DNA of 64,000 nucleotides from Peredibacter starrii (GTDB lineage Bacteria > Bdellovibrionota > Bacteriovoracia > Bacteriovoracales > Bacteriovoracaceae): contig NZ_CP139487.1 in NCBI RefSeq assembly GCF_034259205.1, positions 3,906,001 through 3,970,000 of the forward strand, given 5' to 3'. Numbering within the stretch: the stretch's first letter is position 1; each line of letters opens with the position of its first letter. Position numbers and translations under genes: made by a program. The notes under the pieces are model-generated. The model did no database searches, was not told the DNA's origin, and saw nothing but the letters and a program-made list of their open reading frames with translations. This document shows, one piece after another, positions 27,030-35,984 of this stretch.

Positions 27030-27058
27030 ATTACAAAGCGTTATTTAGGGGGTGTCAA
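27030..27058 (-). promoter_or_regulatory. Distal sigma-70-like promoter of the NtrC-family gene
   Basis: Minus-strand TTGACA (27053-27058) and TGTAAT (27030-27035), 17-base spacer. It shares TTGACACCC with the proximal one, 55 bases away. Confidence 0.45.
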
Positions 27059-27069
27059 ATGTAAGACTA

Positions 27070-27303
27070 TTATTGGAAGTGATTGCGGTGCATTGTTTTG
27101 ATGAACTTCACGGACTTCTGCGGACCTCCGGCCCAAACATAAAAAGAACAGGCCATCAATCCAACAAAAGCGAAGATTAAACAAAGAATGGCCGAGCTCT
27201 TTTTCTTTTTTAGCCAGAACAAATAAGCGAACTCTCCACCTAAAACGATAAGTGGAACTGCCCAGAACGGCGTATGGCGAGCGAGGAAATAGATCTCTTG
27301 CAT
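27070..27303 (-). CDS. Small two-span membrane protein, function unknown
   Basis: A 77-residue protein with two hydrophobic helices (about residues 14-30 and 37-58), a KKKK turn between them and a basic tail. This is a typical small inner membrane protein. There is no clear ribosome site before the ATG at 27303. It lies between the metK terminator and the NtrC-family gene on the same strand. I recognise no family. Confidence 0.5.
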   Translation of the reverse strand: MQEIYFLARHTPFWAVPLIVLGGEFAYLFWLKKKKSSAILCLIFAFVGLMACSFYVWAGGPQKSVKFIKTMHRNHFQ

Positions 27304-27323
27304 GGAACTATTGTAATCGAAGG

Positions 27324-27350
27324 CAAAAAAAAAGCCACCCGGAGGTGGCC
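27324..27350 (-). terminator. Intrinsic terminator of metK
   Basis: GGCCACC-TCCG-GGTGGC followed by a run of nine T on the minus strand, 15 bases after the metK stop. Confidence 0.88.
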
Positions 27351-27364
27351 TTGATTTTTAAATA

Positions 27365-28528
27365 CTAGAAGAAACCTTTAAGAGCATCAACCATATCCAG
27401 ACGCTCCCAAGTGAAGCCATCTTTCGATGTACGGCCGAAGTGACCGTAAGCAGCTGTCTCAGAGTAGATTGGACGAAGAAGGTCTAGGCGCTGAATGATC
27501 GCCTTAGGACGCATATCGAATAGCTCGTTGATTGCAGCAGTTAGTTTCTTCTCATCAACTTTCGAAGTACCGAAAGTATCGATTAGAAGAGACATCGGCT
27601 TAGCAACACCAATTGCGTAGGCAACTTGAACTAGAGCTTTATCAGCAAGACCAGCAGCAACTACGTTCTTAGCAATGTGACGAGCAGCATATGCAGCTGA
27701 ACGGTCTACTTTAGAAGGATCTTTACCAGAGAAAGCACCACCGCCGTGAGCACCGTGACCACCGTAAGTATCTACGATGATTTTACGACCTGTAAGACCA
27801 CAGTCACCAGTTGGTCCACCGATTACGAAACGGCCAGTTGGGTTGATGAAGTATTTAGTGTTCTTGTCGATTAGGTTCGCAGGAACAGTCTTCTTGATAA
27901 CTTCTTCCATGATAGCTTCTTCAATTTGCTTCTGAGTAAGCTCTTCAGCGTGTTGAGTAGAAACTACGATAGCATCTAGACGAGAAAGTTTTCCGTTCTC
28001 GTATTGAGCAGTAACTTGTGTTTTACCGTCAGCGCGAAGAAGTGGGAAAGTTCCGTTGTGACGGATTTCAGAAAGACGTTTCGCAAGCTTGTGCGAAAGA
28101 TCGATCGTCATTGGCATAAGAGATTCAGTTTCGTTGATCGCGTAACCGAACATAAGACCCTGGTCACCAGCGCCTTGGTCAAGGAACTTACCTTCACCTT
28201 CGTTTACACCAACAGCGATATCTTGAGATTGCTTACCAAGAGCGATTGTTACGCCACAAGTGTTAGCATCGAAACCTTTATCAGAGTGATCGTAACCGAT
28301 CTTTTTGATTGTCTTACGAACAGTTTCATTGATGTCTACGTTTGCACCAGTTGTAACTTCACCAGCAACTACTACTAGACCAGTTGTGATAAGAGTTTCG
28401 CAAGCAACACGTGACTTTGGATCTTGAGCAAGCATGGCATCAAGTACAGCATCAGAAATTTGGTCAGCGATTTTATCCGGGTGACCTTCAGTTACTGATT
28501 CAGAGGTGAACATATAATCTTTCAACAT
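27365..28528 (-). CDS. metK: S-adenosylmethionine synthetase
   Basis: Makes S-adenosylmethionine from methionine and ATP. The 387 residues show the family motifs: [21 protein letters not shown] (about 10-30), [12 protein letters not shown] (about 116-127) and [21 protein letters not shown] (about 258-278). The start at 28528 is preceded by AGGAG. The leader is short, with no SAM riboswitch visible. A near-consensus promoter lies just upstream. Confidence 0.97.
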   Translation of the reverse strand: MLKDYMFTSESVTEGHPDKIADQISDAVLDAMLAQDPKSRVACETLITTGLVVVAGEVTTGANVDINETVRKTIKKIGYDHSDKGFDANTCGVTIALGKQSQDIAVGVNEGEGKFLDQGAGDQGLMFGYAINETESLMPMTIDLSHKLAKRLSEIRHNGTFPLLRADGKTQVTAQYENGKLSRLDAIVVSTQHAEELTQKQIEEAIMEEVIKKTVPANLIDKNTKYFINPTGRFVIGGPTGDCGLTGRKIIVDTYGGHGAHGGGAFSGKDPSKVDRSAAYAARHIAKNVVAAGLADKALVQVAYAIGVAKPMSLLIDTFGTSKVDEKKLTAAINELFDMRPKAIIQRLDLLRPIYSETAAYGHFGRTSKDGFTWERLDMVDALKGFF

Positions 28529-28577
28529 AAGCTTAGCTCCTGTAAAAATCTAAACAAATAATAATCTAATGGGCGTT

Positions 28578-28606
28578 TTTATACCCTGCTTGCTGCATTT
28601 TATCAA
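28578..28606 (-). promoter_or_regulatory. Sigma-70 promoter of metK
   Basis: Minus-strand TTGATA (28601-28606) and TATAAA (28578-28583) with an exact 17-base spacer, 49 bases before the ATG. Confidence 0.7.
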
Positions 28607-28645
28607 AAGGAATTTGAGACATTTTTGGCCTTAAATAAAAGGCGA

Positions 28646-30376
28646 CTATCTGGACCCGGTTTCCGTCTTGGTAAAGTAGCGGAAGTAATGTGGATTCCTG
28701 TGGTCATAAAACAGTTTTATACCGTTTTTCTCTCCGAGCGCGTAGTTTCGCCCTTTGATCTCCACAACCTGGTAGACCTCGAAAGCTGGATCTTTAAACG
28801 AATATAGGAAGGTGTAATCACCGTCGTTGAAGGCCTTGAGTAGCTCTTCCTGCCCCTTAGCAAGTAGTCCCGGTCGCTCTGGATACGGGATGTAATCTTC
28901 CCAAATAGAATCCATATGAATACGGCCGATCATGCTGGCGCGGGAGAAATAGCGAGTTGTTTTGAAAGAGGTGTCCCCTTCTTTCAGAACCTGAAGGGCG
29001 ATCTCAACGTTTTGTTGTCTTAGCTTTTTCGCTCGTGGCGCCATGTCCGGACAGAAAATTTTCGCCACTCCACTCATATAGTAATAAGTGAAAGAGAACT
29101 CACCTTGTTTGAATAAGGCATTTAACCAACGCTCGTTCTTGATATGGAAGTCGGTGGTTACTTTTTTAAGATATGGATAAATGAATTCTTTTTTTCCAAT
29201 CGAAAGATATTTTGGCTTATCCAAACGATTCATCACCACCCGGGCAACGTCCTGACGTTCAAGGGCGTCGTCACCATCTACTCCACCCACTTCGTTCAAT
29301 AAAATTGTTTCTAGAACGAAGATTGCACGAGGAAGCTCAGGTTGATTCAACCAATAGTTATAAACTTCGGCCTGCTTAGTATAAACAAATTCTTTCAGCT
29401 GATCTGAAGCTCGGTTGTGCTGAAGAATAAGCTGACGGTTAGGAGTTGAATTTTTGTCTCCGGCAATTGATTGAACTTGATTTTCAGGAAGCGTAAGTGA
29501 GCGATAGAAATCCAGGGCCCTGCGAGTGCGATCTTCCCACTCATCAAGTCTCTCAACTATGCGAGACTTTCCTTTCGCTAGTTCCGATTCAATTTTTGAA
29601 AGCACAAATTCCATATCATAACGGGCATCTTCAGAAAGATAGAAACCATGTTCCTGAAGTTCGAAGTGAAGTGTATCAATTGTCGTACGAAGATAAATAT
29701 CAGAACCGGTACGGTCTTTATTGTAAGCACCATCTTCTAATAACTTTCTATAAAGGAAAGAATAGTTCGCGATTTTTACTGACTCAGTGTCTTCCTTCTC
29801 ACGGTATTCATCATAGACCTTGCGGTTCTTTAAATGATCAACAGGATACTGGAAGTTAGACAGGAACGAGACTTTCTTAATAAGAGTTTCGTAGCTCTTA
29901 AGAAGTTCGCCCAATACTTTTAAAGATTCTTTACGAGTGGCAGTTCGCTTCGCCTCATCTGAGGCAAGCTCACCTTTTTTCAAAGCGAGAAGTTTCTTCA
30001 AGAGTCTGCGTGAAGAAGCTGTGACATCCTCATTCGGAAGCTTTTTTAAGGCCTTTACTTTTCCTTTTTGATCTTTGATCCAAGCGACTTTTTTCTCAAA
30101 CTGAGGAAGAAGTGCCTTGATGGATTCAACATCTACGTCATCGTTTAATTCAGGAATCCAATACCCTTGTCCACGATAGGCCAGAAGATATTGATCAAAC
30201 ATCGCCTCGGCTTTTGGCACGCAGATACGGGTCCTGAATTTATCGAAGGACTCCATGTAAGTCGCCACGTGATTCGACATGTCCCCTTCCCATTTAACTG
30301 AGGAAGTTGCACACGAGGAAAGTGAGACAAGGCTCAATGATAAGAATAAAGCCTTATGGCCTAAGTTCTTGAACAA
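28646..30376 (-). CDS. Large lipoprotein with a possible SleB-like segment, function unknown
   Basis: About 576 residues with a lipoprotein signal peptide (MFKNLGHKALFLSLSLVSLSSC, lipobox LSSC). I start at the TTG 30376 because GGGAG lies six bases upstream; an ATG at 30397 gives a seven-residue longer form. The mature protein is helical and charged. The stretch ETILLNEVGG...DVARVVMNRL (about residues 350-380) recalls the EAxGE...AVAxVVLNR pattern of SleB-type cell-wall hydrolases. This resemblance is weak and the call is tentative. It overlaps the end of mpl, whose product recycles peptidoglycan. Confidence 0.65.
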   Translation of the reverse strand: MFKNLGHKALFLSLSLVSLSSCATSSVKWEGDMSNHVATYMESFDKFRTRICVPKAEAMFDQYLLAYRGQGYWIPELNDDVDVESIKALLPQFEKKVAWIKDQKGKVKALKKLPNEDVTASSRRLLKKLLALKKGELASDEAKRTATRKESLKVLGELLKSYETLIKKVSFLSNFQYPVDHLKNRKVYDEYREKEDTESVKIANYSFLYRKLLEDGAYNKDRTGSDIYLRTTIDTLHFELQEHGFYLSEDARYDMEFVLSKIESELAKGKSRIVERLDEWEDRTRRALDFYRSLTLPENQVQSIAGDKNSTPNRQLILQHNRASDQLKEFVYTKQAEVYNYWLNQPELPRAIFVLETILLNEVGGVDGDDALERQDVARVVMNRLDKPKYLSIGKKEFIYPYLKKVTTDFHIKNERWLNALFKQGEFSFTYYYMSGVAKIFCPDMAPRAKKLRQQNVEIALQVLKEGDTSFKTTRYFSRASMIGRIHMDSIWEDYIPYPERPGLLAKGQEELLKAFNDGDYTFLYSFKDPAFEVYQVVEIKGRNYALGEKNGIKLFYDHRNPHYFRYFTKTETGSR

Positions 30377-31799
30377 AGCTCGACTCCCATAATCCAAGAC
30401 AAGTTCTGTTACTAAGAACTAACAGGACACCATCTTTATCAACGTTTTTATCAATTGCAGTTCTTAGCTCTTCCAGATTAGTAGCGACCTGAGAAGGTTT
30501 CCCCATCGCCGTAATCTCTTTGGCAAGTTTATCAACATCAAGATCTTGACCACCTAGTGCAGTCGTAGCGATACTCGCTTTCGCGATGATCACTTTATCG
30601 GAACCAGCGAGAGAATCGCGGAATTCATTTTGGAAGATCGAGCTTCTGGCAGTCGCTGAAATTGGCTCGAAGATCGTGACAATCTTCTTACCTTTGAAGC
30701 GCGCGCGAATGGCATCAAGAGTTACTGTGATGGCACGAGGATGGTGAGCGAAATCATCGATCACGACCATGTCTTTATATTTGCCACGAACTTCCTGACG
30801 ACGTTTTACCATGCCAATGGCCTCGGCAGCTTTCTGAACGTCAGCAACTTTGAAACCTTCTGAAAGAAGATAAAGAATACAGCTCGTGATATTGAGAACG
30901 TTATGCCCACCAACCACACTCGATTTGAATGGAATTGTTTCACCCTTCCACTTCACTTCGAATTCAGAGCCGTTCTCAAATGTCTTCACATTGTGAGGAC
31001 CTGCCTCAGATCCAGCTCCGTACAGGAACCATTTCTGACTTTGATTTTGAGAATATTCTTTATGAAGTTTCATCGCTGAAGGATATTCCTGATTCAGGAT
31101 GAGAGTTGATTTCATATTCGGCATGACCGCACGGAACTCATCTTCGATTTTTTCTACTGAAGAGAAAATGTCCGCGTGATCAAACTCTAACGAAGTCAGG
31201 ATCATGTTTTTAAGTTCATAAAGACGGAACTTAGAAATTTTATGAAAGTAAGCTGAATCATACTCATCTGCCTCAATGACGAAATACTTGTCACCAAGTT
31301 TCGCTGGATCGCGGCCTTCAATGATACCGCCTACAAGGTAGCCAGGATTTTGTCCTAGAGATTCAAGCATCTGAGTTAAGAAATAAGTCGTGGTTGTTTT
31401 ACCGTGAGTACCAGCAATACCTACTACGTTCTTTTCTTTAAGTACTAGTGAGCCAAGTGCAGATGGAAATGATGTAAATGGCACGCCAGTTTTTTCTATC
31501 ATACGAGCGGCATCTAACTTCCCTGATACAGAGTTACCCACTACGATCAAATCGTATTGCTTAAGAAATTCAGGAGTCACAACATCTAACTTATGAAGTG
31601 GAATACCAGTCGTCTCGAGAAACGTACTCATCGGAGGATAGAAAGCAGAATCAGCACCTTCAACTTGAAAGCCTGCTTGCTTAACCAGAACAGCTGCAGG
31701 TCCCATCCCAGCACCACAGATGCGATAAAAAAATACTTTCTTGATTTGCGAGCGACGCTTGATGAGATCTTCTTGCGAGATGAGGTTCGTGAGGTCCAT
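30354..31799 (-). CDS. mpl: UDP-N-acetylmuramate:L-Ala-gamma-D-Glu-mesoDAP ligase (Mpl), Mur ligase family
   Basis: Peptidoglycan recycling ligase that attaches recovered tripeptide to UDP-MurNAc. The 481 residues have the Mur ligase order: a Rossmann-like N-domain, the ATP loop GTHGKTTT (130-137), a central domain with IEADEYDSAYF (typical of Mpl), and a C-terminal domain with DDFAHHPRAI. The DEYDSAFFDKRSK-type region favours Mpl over MurC; MurC has a different central motif. The start has AAGGAAA upstream, and a 13-bp inverted repeat lies just above it. Confidence 0.87.
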   Translation of the reverse strand: MDLTNLISQEDLIKRRSQIKKVFFYRICGAGMGPAAVLVKQAGFQVEGADSAFYPPMSTFLETTGIPLHKLDVVTPEFLKQYDLIVVGNSVSGKLDAARMIEKTGVPFTSFPSALGSLVLKEKNVVGIAGTHGKTTTTYFLTQMLESLGQNPGYLVGGIIEGRDPAKLGDKYFVIEADEYDSAYFHKISKFRLYELKNMILTSLEFDHADIFSSVEKIEDEFRAVMPNMKSTLILNQEYPSAMKLHKEYSQNQSQKWFLYGAGSEAGPHNVKTFENGSEFEVKWKGETIPFKSSVVGGHNVLNITSCILYLLSEGFKVADVQKAAEAIGMVKRRQEVRGKYKDMVVIDDFAHHPRAITVTLDAIRARFKGKKIVTIFEPISATARSSIFQNEFRDSLAGSDKVIIAKASIATTALGGQDLDVDKLAKEITAMGKPSQVATNLEELRTAIDKNVDKDGVLLVLSNRTCLGLWESSFVQELRP

Positions 31800-31811
31800 T
31801 CCATTTCCTTT

Positions 31812-31843
31812 AGTAAGCTAGAATTGCTCTATTCTAGCTTACT
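31812..31843 (-). promoter_or_regulatory. Perfect 13-bp inverted repeat upstream of mpl
   Basis: Arms AGTAAGCTAGAAT (31812-31824) and ATTCTAGCTTACT (31831-31843) enclose six bases, 13 bases upstream of the mpl ATG. On the minus strand no T-run follows, so it is more likely an operator or a leader hairpin than a terminator. It could still shape the end of the hydrolase transcript. Confidence 0.5.
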
Positions 31844-31892
31844 TCGAGGATGTATGTGGACAATTAGATGAAGAATTAATTAGCTGAGTAAA

Positions 31893-32873
31893 TTACTTAA
31901 CAATGAATTCTGAGAGTGTTTTCCAGTACTGATCATAAGTCTCAACTTGTGGCATGTGACCAATGCCTGGCAGCTCTTTCAAGGTCCCATTCGGAATGTC
32001 TTTGATGACTGCTTTTCCAAGAAGATCATAACGACCCAATTCGTTTTTTACCGAGTCAGGGGCCCAACCTTTTCCAATGGCGGTTCTGTCACGAGTTCCA
32101 ATGAGAAGAAGAGTCGGCACTTTTAGATATTTAAATTCATAAACCACTGGCTGCGTGAAAACCATATCTGTGGTTAGGGCCGAGTTCCAGGCGATGCGAG
32201 GGAAATCTTTGTGAAGAGTCCAGCCGACTAAAACTTCAATTCCCTTTTCATACTCGGGTTTCCATTGGCCGTCGTAATAAACGTTCTTTTGATAATCGCG
32301 AATTTTCGTTTCATCGTTTTTGAGTTCAATTTGATAGAGCTCGTTAACATCTTTATAGGGAACCTTTATTCGCCAATCCTCTAGGCCGATTGGATTGATC
32401 AAAGCGAGCTTTTGGATTGAATCTGGAAACATAAGTGCCTGACGTGTGGCCAGCATTCCACCCATCGAGTGGCCTACAAGAATGTATTTATCTACTTTTT
32501 GTTTTGTTACTAACTCATGCGTCAGCTTAGCGAGAAATTGAAGTGAATAAGGAAATGCTTCTGGCTTACTCGATTTCCCGAACCCAATTTGATCCGGGAT
32601 GATCACTCTGTACTTGTTGTTTAGAAGATCTTTTGCTGTTCGCTCCCAGTAGTGGCCGGAGAAGTTTTTACCATGAAGTAATACAACAGTACCTTTAGCC
32701 TCCCCTTGAGGCTGGATGTCCATGAAGGCCATCTTATAGACCTTCTTTTTTACTCGGATTTCGTGAAACTTCACAGGGAAAGGGTAAGTAAATTTAGTTA
32801 GCTCGGCATCCTGGGGCAAGAAAGCGGCCATCGAAAGACCGACTGAAAGTATAAGAAATATAAGCACATTCAT
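31893..32873 (-). CDS. Secreted alpha/beta-fold hydrolase
   Basis: A 326-residue hydrolase with a signal peptide (MNVLIFLILSVGLSMAAF). The fold is clear: oxyanion motif VLLHGKNFSGHYW (about 64-76), nucleophile elbow GHSMGG (Ser136), acid Asp263 in GTRDRTA and base His307 in GIGHMPQ. The substrate is unknown; many relatives hydrolyse small esters or haloalkanes. It is divergent from the first fibre gene and upstream of mpl on the same strand. Confidence 0.88.
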   Translation of the reverse strand: MNVLIFLILSVGLSMAAFLPQDAELTKFTYPFPVKFHEIRVKKKVYKMAFMDIQPQGEAKGTVVLLHGKNFSGHYWERTAKDLLNNKYRVIIPDQIGFGKSSKPEAFPYSLQFLAKLTHELVTKQKVDKYILVGHSMGGMLATRQALMFPDSIQKLALINPIGLEDWRIKVPYKDVNELYQIELKNDETKIRDYQKNVYYDGQWKPEYEKGIEVLVGWTLHKDFPRIAWNSALTTDMVFTQPVVYEFKYLKVPTLLLIGTRDRTAIGKGWAPDSVKNELGRYDLLGKAVIKDIPNGTLKELPGIGHMPQVETYDQYWKTLSEFIVK

Positions 32874-32896
32874 GAGCGATCCTTAATGAATAAAAT

Positions 32897-32923
32897 TAAA
32901 CTTAACTAAGCGAAGGTCGATGA
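32897..32923 (+). promoter_or_regulatory. Sigma-28 (FliA)-like promoter of fibre gene 1
   Basis: TAAA at 32897-32900, then GTCGATGA at 32916-32923, an offset of 19. It resembles the FliA consensus TAAA(N15)GCCGATAA. About 40 bases before the ATG. Confidence 0.5.
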
Positions 32924-32962
32924 GTCATTTGTTAGGAATAATTTTATAGGTTAGTGGCCCAA

Positions 32963-35842
32963 ATGACAAAAATTCCATTACTGCTCTTAATGTCAGCCTC
33001 TTTGATTAATATCGGATGTCAGCCCGCGGGAATTCCTCTAGGCGGTGAAATCCAAGTAAGCATTAGGAACACAAAGCCCTCTATCTCAAAAGTCATCGTT
33101 CAGAATGATCAGCTCATTATTTCAGGAAAGAATCTAGATTCAGTTACGATTGCAAAAATCACAGGAAGCACTAACCATACTTTTGAAATTGAATCTAAAT
33201 CAGATAACAAACTCGTACTCAATGCAAAGAGTGCTTTAAGTCTTTTGGTCGGTGGAACTTTTGATCTACTAATTGGAAACGCGAAAGCAGACGCGACCTT
33301 CCCTATTTCGTTTGAATTACAAAATGGACAAGTAACGGCAGCTAAACTTCACAGTATGGGTGCAAGTTCTGGTCAGTTTCTTCGTTTCAATGGAACAAAC
33401 TGGGCACCAGCTTCTATTTCTAGCTCACAAGTTTTTGCTGGTGCTTATGATGCAGCAAATGACTCACCTGATATTGTGGCCGCAGGTGGCTCTTCTGGGA
33501 CTTATTATGTAGTTTCAGTAGCTGGTACTCAAGACCTTGGCTCTGGTCTAGTTTCATTTAATGTTGGTGACTGGGTCATTTACAATGGTGCAGTTTGGGA
33601 AAAACTAGCAGTTGGTTCAAACACAGTTTCTTCTTTCAATGGTAGAACTGGATTAGTTGTTCCAACAACAGGTGACTACACATGGAGCATGTTAACTAAA
33701 GCAGCCGGTAAACTTACTGGTTCGAAAGTTTCAGATATCGCTGATGTTGATGTTGCCGGTATTCAAGATGGCGACATTCTTCAATGGAATGCTGGTGGTT
33801 CTAAATGGGAAGTTAATTCTGTTCCTACTCCGACTATCACAGCTGGTTCTATTACAAATACTCAACTTGCAAACAGTGCCGTTGATTCAAACAAGATTGT
33901 TGATGGAACAATTGTTAACGCTGATATTTCGGCGACTGCAGCAATTGATCAGTCAAAAATTAATGGTCTAACAACTGCGCTTAATGGAAAAGAAGCTTCT
34001 CTTCCTACAGGCGGGACAACTGCTCACTATCTCCGTGGTGATAAAACGTGGGTAAACTTCGCTACAACAGTCCTGGGAACTCAGCTTGCTGGTTATACTG
34101 CAGGAACAGCGATTCCTCTTACATCAGCAGACACTATTCCTCAGGCCATTGGAAAACTTGATGCATACATTTCTGCCGTTACGGCCGCTCAAGGTAACTA
34201 TGTTTTAAGAAGTGGCGCTTCGGCCATGACTGGCGACCTTCAAATGGGAGGCAACCAAATCACAGGACTAGGTGCTCCTGGCGCTGATACCGATGCAGCA
34301 ACAAAGAAATATGTTGATGATGCTGTAGCTGGAGTAAGTGTTGGTGGTGGTTCTCAGTGGACGACAAATGGAACTGCCATTCATTACAATACAGGTAGAG
34401 TCGGTGTTGGTACTGCCACACCAAGTACATTATTAGAAGTTAGCACTGGAGCAACTCCTCCAGCAGCCGACGTTAATGTCATCTCGATGGCCATTCAGAG
34501 TAATGTTGACGATATTTCAGGTTCTGGCGCGACCTTCGATAATGGTCTAAAGCAATATCAAATAGGAGTTGCGGATGATGAAGTGCCCGGCATTGGGGGA
34601 GTGAGGCCAGATGGCATCGGTACTGCCATGTCTTTCAAAATGACTCCACTTACGGATGGAACTGATCCATTCACAAGTTACGTTTTCCGTGGTCCAGCTA
34701 CTGCTTCAGATCTATGGATTCATAACGGAAGAATTTTTAACTCAGGAATCTCCATTGGGTATGACCGCCTATCTAATCCGATTCCAACTAATGGTGCCAT
34801 CATCAATGGGAATGTGGGTATCGGAGTTGCGGCCCCTGGTCAAAAATTATCGGTTGCCGGAACTGTTGGCTTAAAATCAACAACTGCAAACTATGTCACT
34901 TTGAGTGCCCCTGCAGGTCTTGCGTCGACTTACGCATTAACATTTCCTGCTGACGATGGTACTGCCAACCAAGTTCTTACAACAGATGGTTCTGGAACAC
35001 TCACTTGGACTACTCCAGCAACTGGTGGTGCTCCTACTGGTTCAGCTGGTGGCGATCTTACAGGTACCTACCCTAACCCAACTATTGCTGCCGGACTTGC
35101 TGCTTCTAAAATTGCTGGTGGTACTGTAGATGATACCGAGTTTGGTTATCTCAATGGTGTGACCTCAAATATTCAAACTCAATTAACTGCAGCGACCCTT
35201 CCATCAGGAGGGACAACTGGTAATTATCTTCGCGGTGATAAAACCTGGCAGTCTCTTTCAACAGATGTTATGGCCAGCGTAATGCTGACTTTCAGTGCTG
35301 TAACTGGATCATCAGTTATCTCTGGTGACTCTGTACTCGGGGCCTTACAAAAACTCCAAGGTCAGATTGATACTCACACAACAACTCTAAGTTCACACGG
35401 GACTTCAATCACAGCAAACACAACCTGGACCAAAACAGGTACAACAGATGTTAAGTATGTTGGAGGTAACGTAGGTATCGCTCGTGATCCAGCTTCCAAT
35501 ACAAAACTAGACGTTGAAGGACAAATTCGTTCAGGGTCTTCTTCAATTACTACTAACGCCATTAACTTCGCTGCTGGTAACACAGTAACGACGACTCATG
35601 ACTGTGGAACAGCAATGACACTTGCAAATATTCGTGACGGTGGTTCTTATACCGTTGTTGTAACAGGTGCGAGTACAACACAATGTTCTTTCAGCACAAC
35701 AACAACGGGTGATGATGCCAACACCGTTACTTATCGATTCCAACCGGCGAACGGTGTAAGAACCGCATCTTCGCACACCATCTATTCTATGCTTAGAGTG
35801 GGAACTATCATTTACGTATCTTGGATCTCTGGGTTCTTATAA
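32963..35842 (+). CDS. Tail-fibre-like lipoprotein, paralogue 1, without S74 chaperone
   Basis: A 959-residue surface fibre candidate. It has a lipoprotein signal (MTKIPLLLLMSASLINIGC). Residues about 30-115 are a conserved, IPT/TIG-like beta domain shared with the three paralogues. The rest is a mosaic of phage tail-fibre modules: GDWVIYNGAVWEK and TGLVVP near 200, and LTGTYPNPTIAAG near 700, typical of trimeric beta-helical fibres. The C-terminus is different from the paralogues: it lacks the SDRRLK chaperone and ends in a roughly 100-residue domain with two Cys. ATG 32963 is chosen; a GTG three codons upstream is possible. Prey or host surface binding is an inference. Confidence 0.8.
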   Translation: MTKIPLLLLMSASLINIGCQPAGIPLGGEIQVSIRNTKPSISKVIVQNDQLIISGKNLDSVTIAKITGSTNHTFEIESKSDNKLVLNAKSALSLLVGGTFDLLIGNAKADATFPISFELQNGQVTAAKLHSMGASSGQFLRFNGTNWAPASISSSQVFAGAYDAANDSPDIVAAGGSSGTYYVVSVAGTQDLGSGLVSFNVGDWVIYNGAVWEKLAVGSNTVSSFNGRTGLVVPTTGDYTWSMLTKAAGKLTGSKVSDIADVDVAGIQDGDILQWNAGGSKWEVNSVPTPTITAGSITNTQLANSAVDSNKIVDGTIVNADISATAAIDQSKINGLTTALNGKEASLPTGGTTAHYLRGDKTWVNFATTVLGTQLAGYTAGTAIPLTSADTIPQAIGKLDAYISAVTAAQGNYVLRSGASAMTGDLQMGGNQITGLGAPGADTDAATKKYVDDAVAGVSVGGGSQWTTNGTAIHYNTGRVGVGTATPSTLLEVSTGATPPAADVNVISMAIQSNVDDISGSGATFDNGLKQYQIGVADDEVPGIGGVRPDGIGTAMSFKMTPLTDGTDPFTSYVFRGPATASDLWIHNGRIFNSGISIGYDRLSNPIPTNGAIINGNVGIGVAAPGQKLSVAGTVGLKSTTANYVTLSAPAGLASTYALTFPADDGTANQVLTTDGSGTLTWTTPATGGAPTGSAGGDLTGTYPNPTIAAGLAASKIAGGTVDDTEFGYLNGVTSNIQTQLTAATLPSGGTTGNYLRGDKTWQSLSTDVMASVMLTFSAVTGSSVISGDSVLGALQKLQGQIDTHTTTLSSHGTSITANTTWTKTGTTDVKYVGGNVGIARDPASNTKLDVEGQIRSGSSSITTNAINFAAGNTVTTTHDCGTAMTLANIRDGGSYTVVVTGASTTQCSFSTTTTGDDANTVTYRFQPANGVRTASSHTIYSMLRVGTIIYVSWISGFL

Positions 35843-35888
35843 AATAGAACCTTTTCCCCTCTGGCTTAAGGCATTCTAAATAATATTT

Positions 35889-35906
35889 CTCCAATGAAAG
35901 TTGGAG
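35889..35906. other. Short stem-loop after fibre gene 1
   Basis: CTCCAA-TGAAAG-TTGGAG, a 6-bp stem 47 bases after the fibre 1 stop. No T-run follows, so it is at best a weak terminator. The rest of this 142-base gap shows a possible TCCGATAA (35946) before the propeller gene but no good -35. Confidence 0.3.
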
Positions 35907-35984
35907 CGATATTACAAAAACCCAAAAAATCTTGATCTGAAAAAATCCGATAAATCATTGTTAATCAATTAACAGGACAATGAT

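Noticed and set aside
28628-28643. Terminator between the lipoprotein gene and metK
   Set aside because: The GCCTT/AAGGC hairpin is followed by A rather than T on the relevant strand.
28529-28645. SAM riboswitch upstream of metK
   Set aside because: The leader after the sigma-70 promoter is only about 40-50 bases, with no conserved riboswitch stem pattern; it is too short for known classes.
35946-35953. FliA-like promoter of the propeller gene
   Set aside because: TCCGATAA matches the -10, but no TAAA lies 19-20 bases upstream (the region reads CAAAAAAT), so the case is too weak to list.
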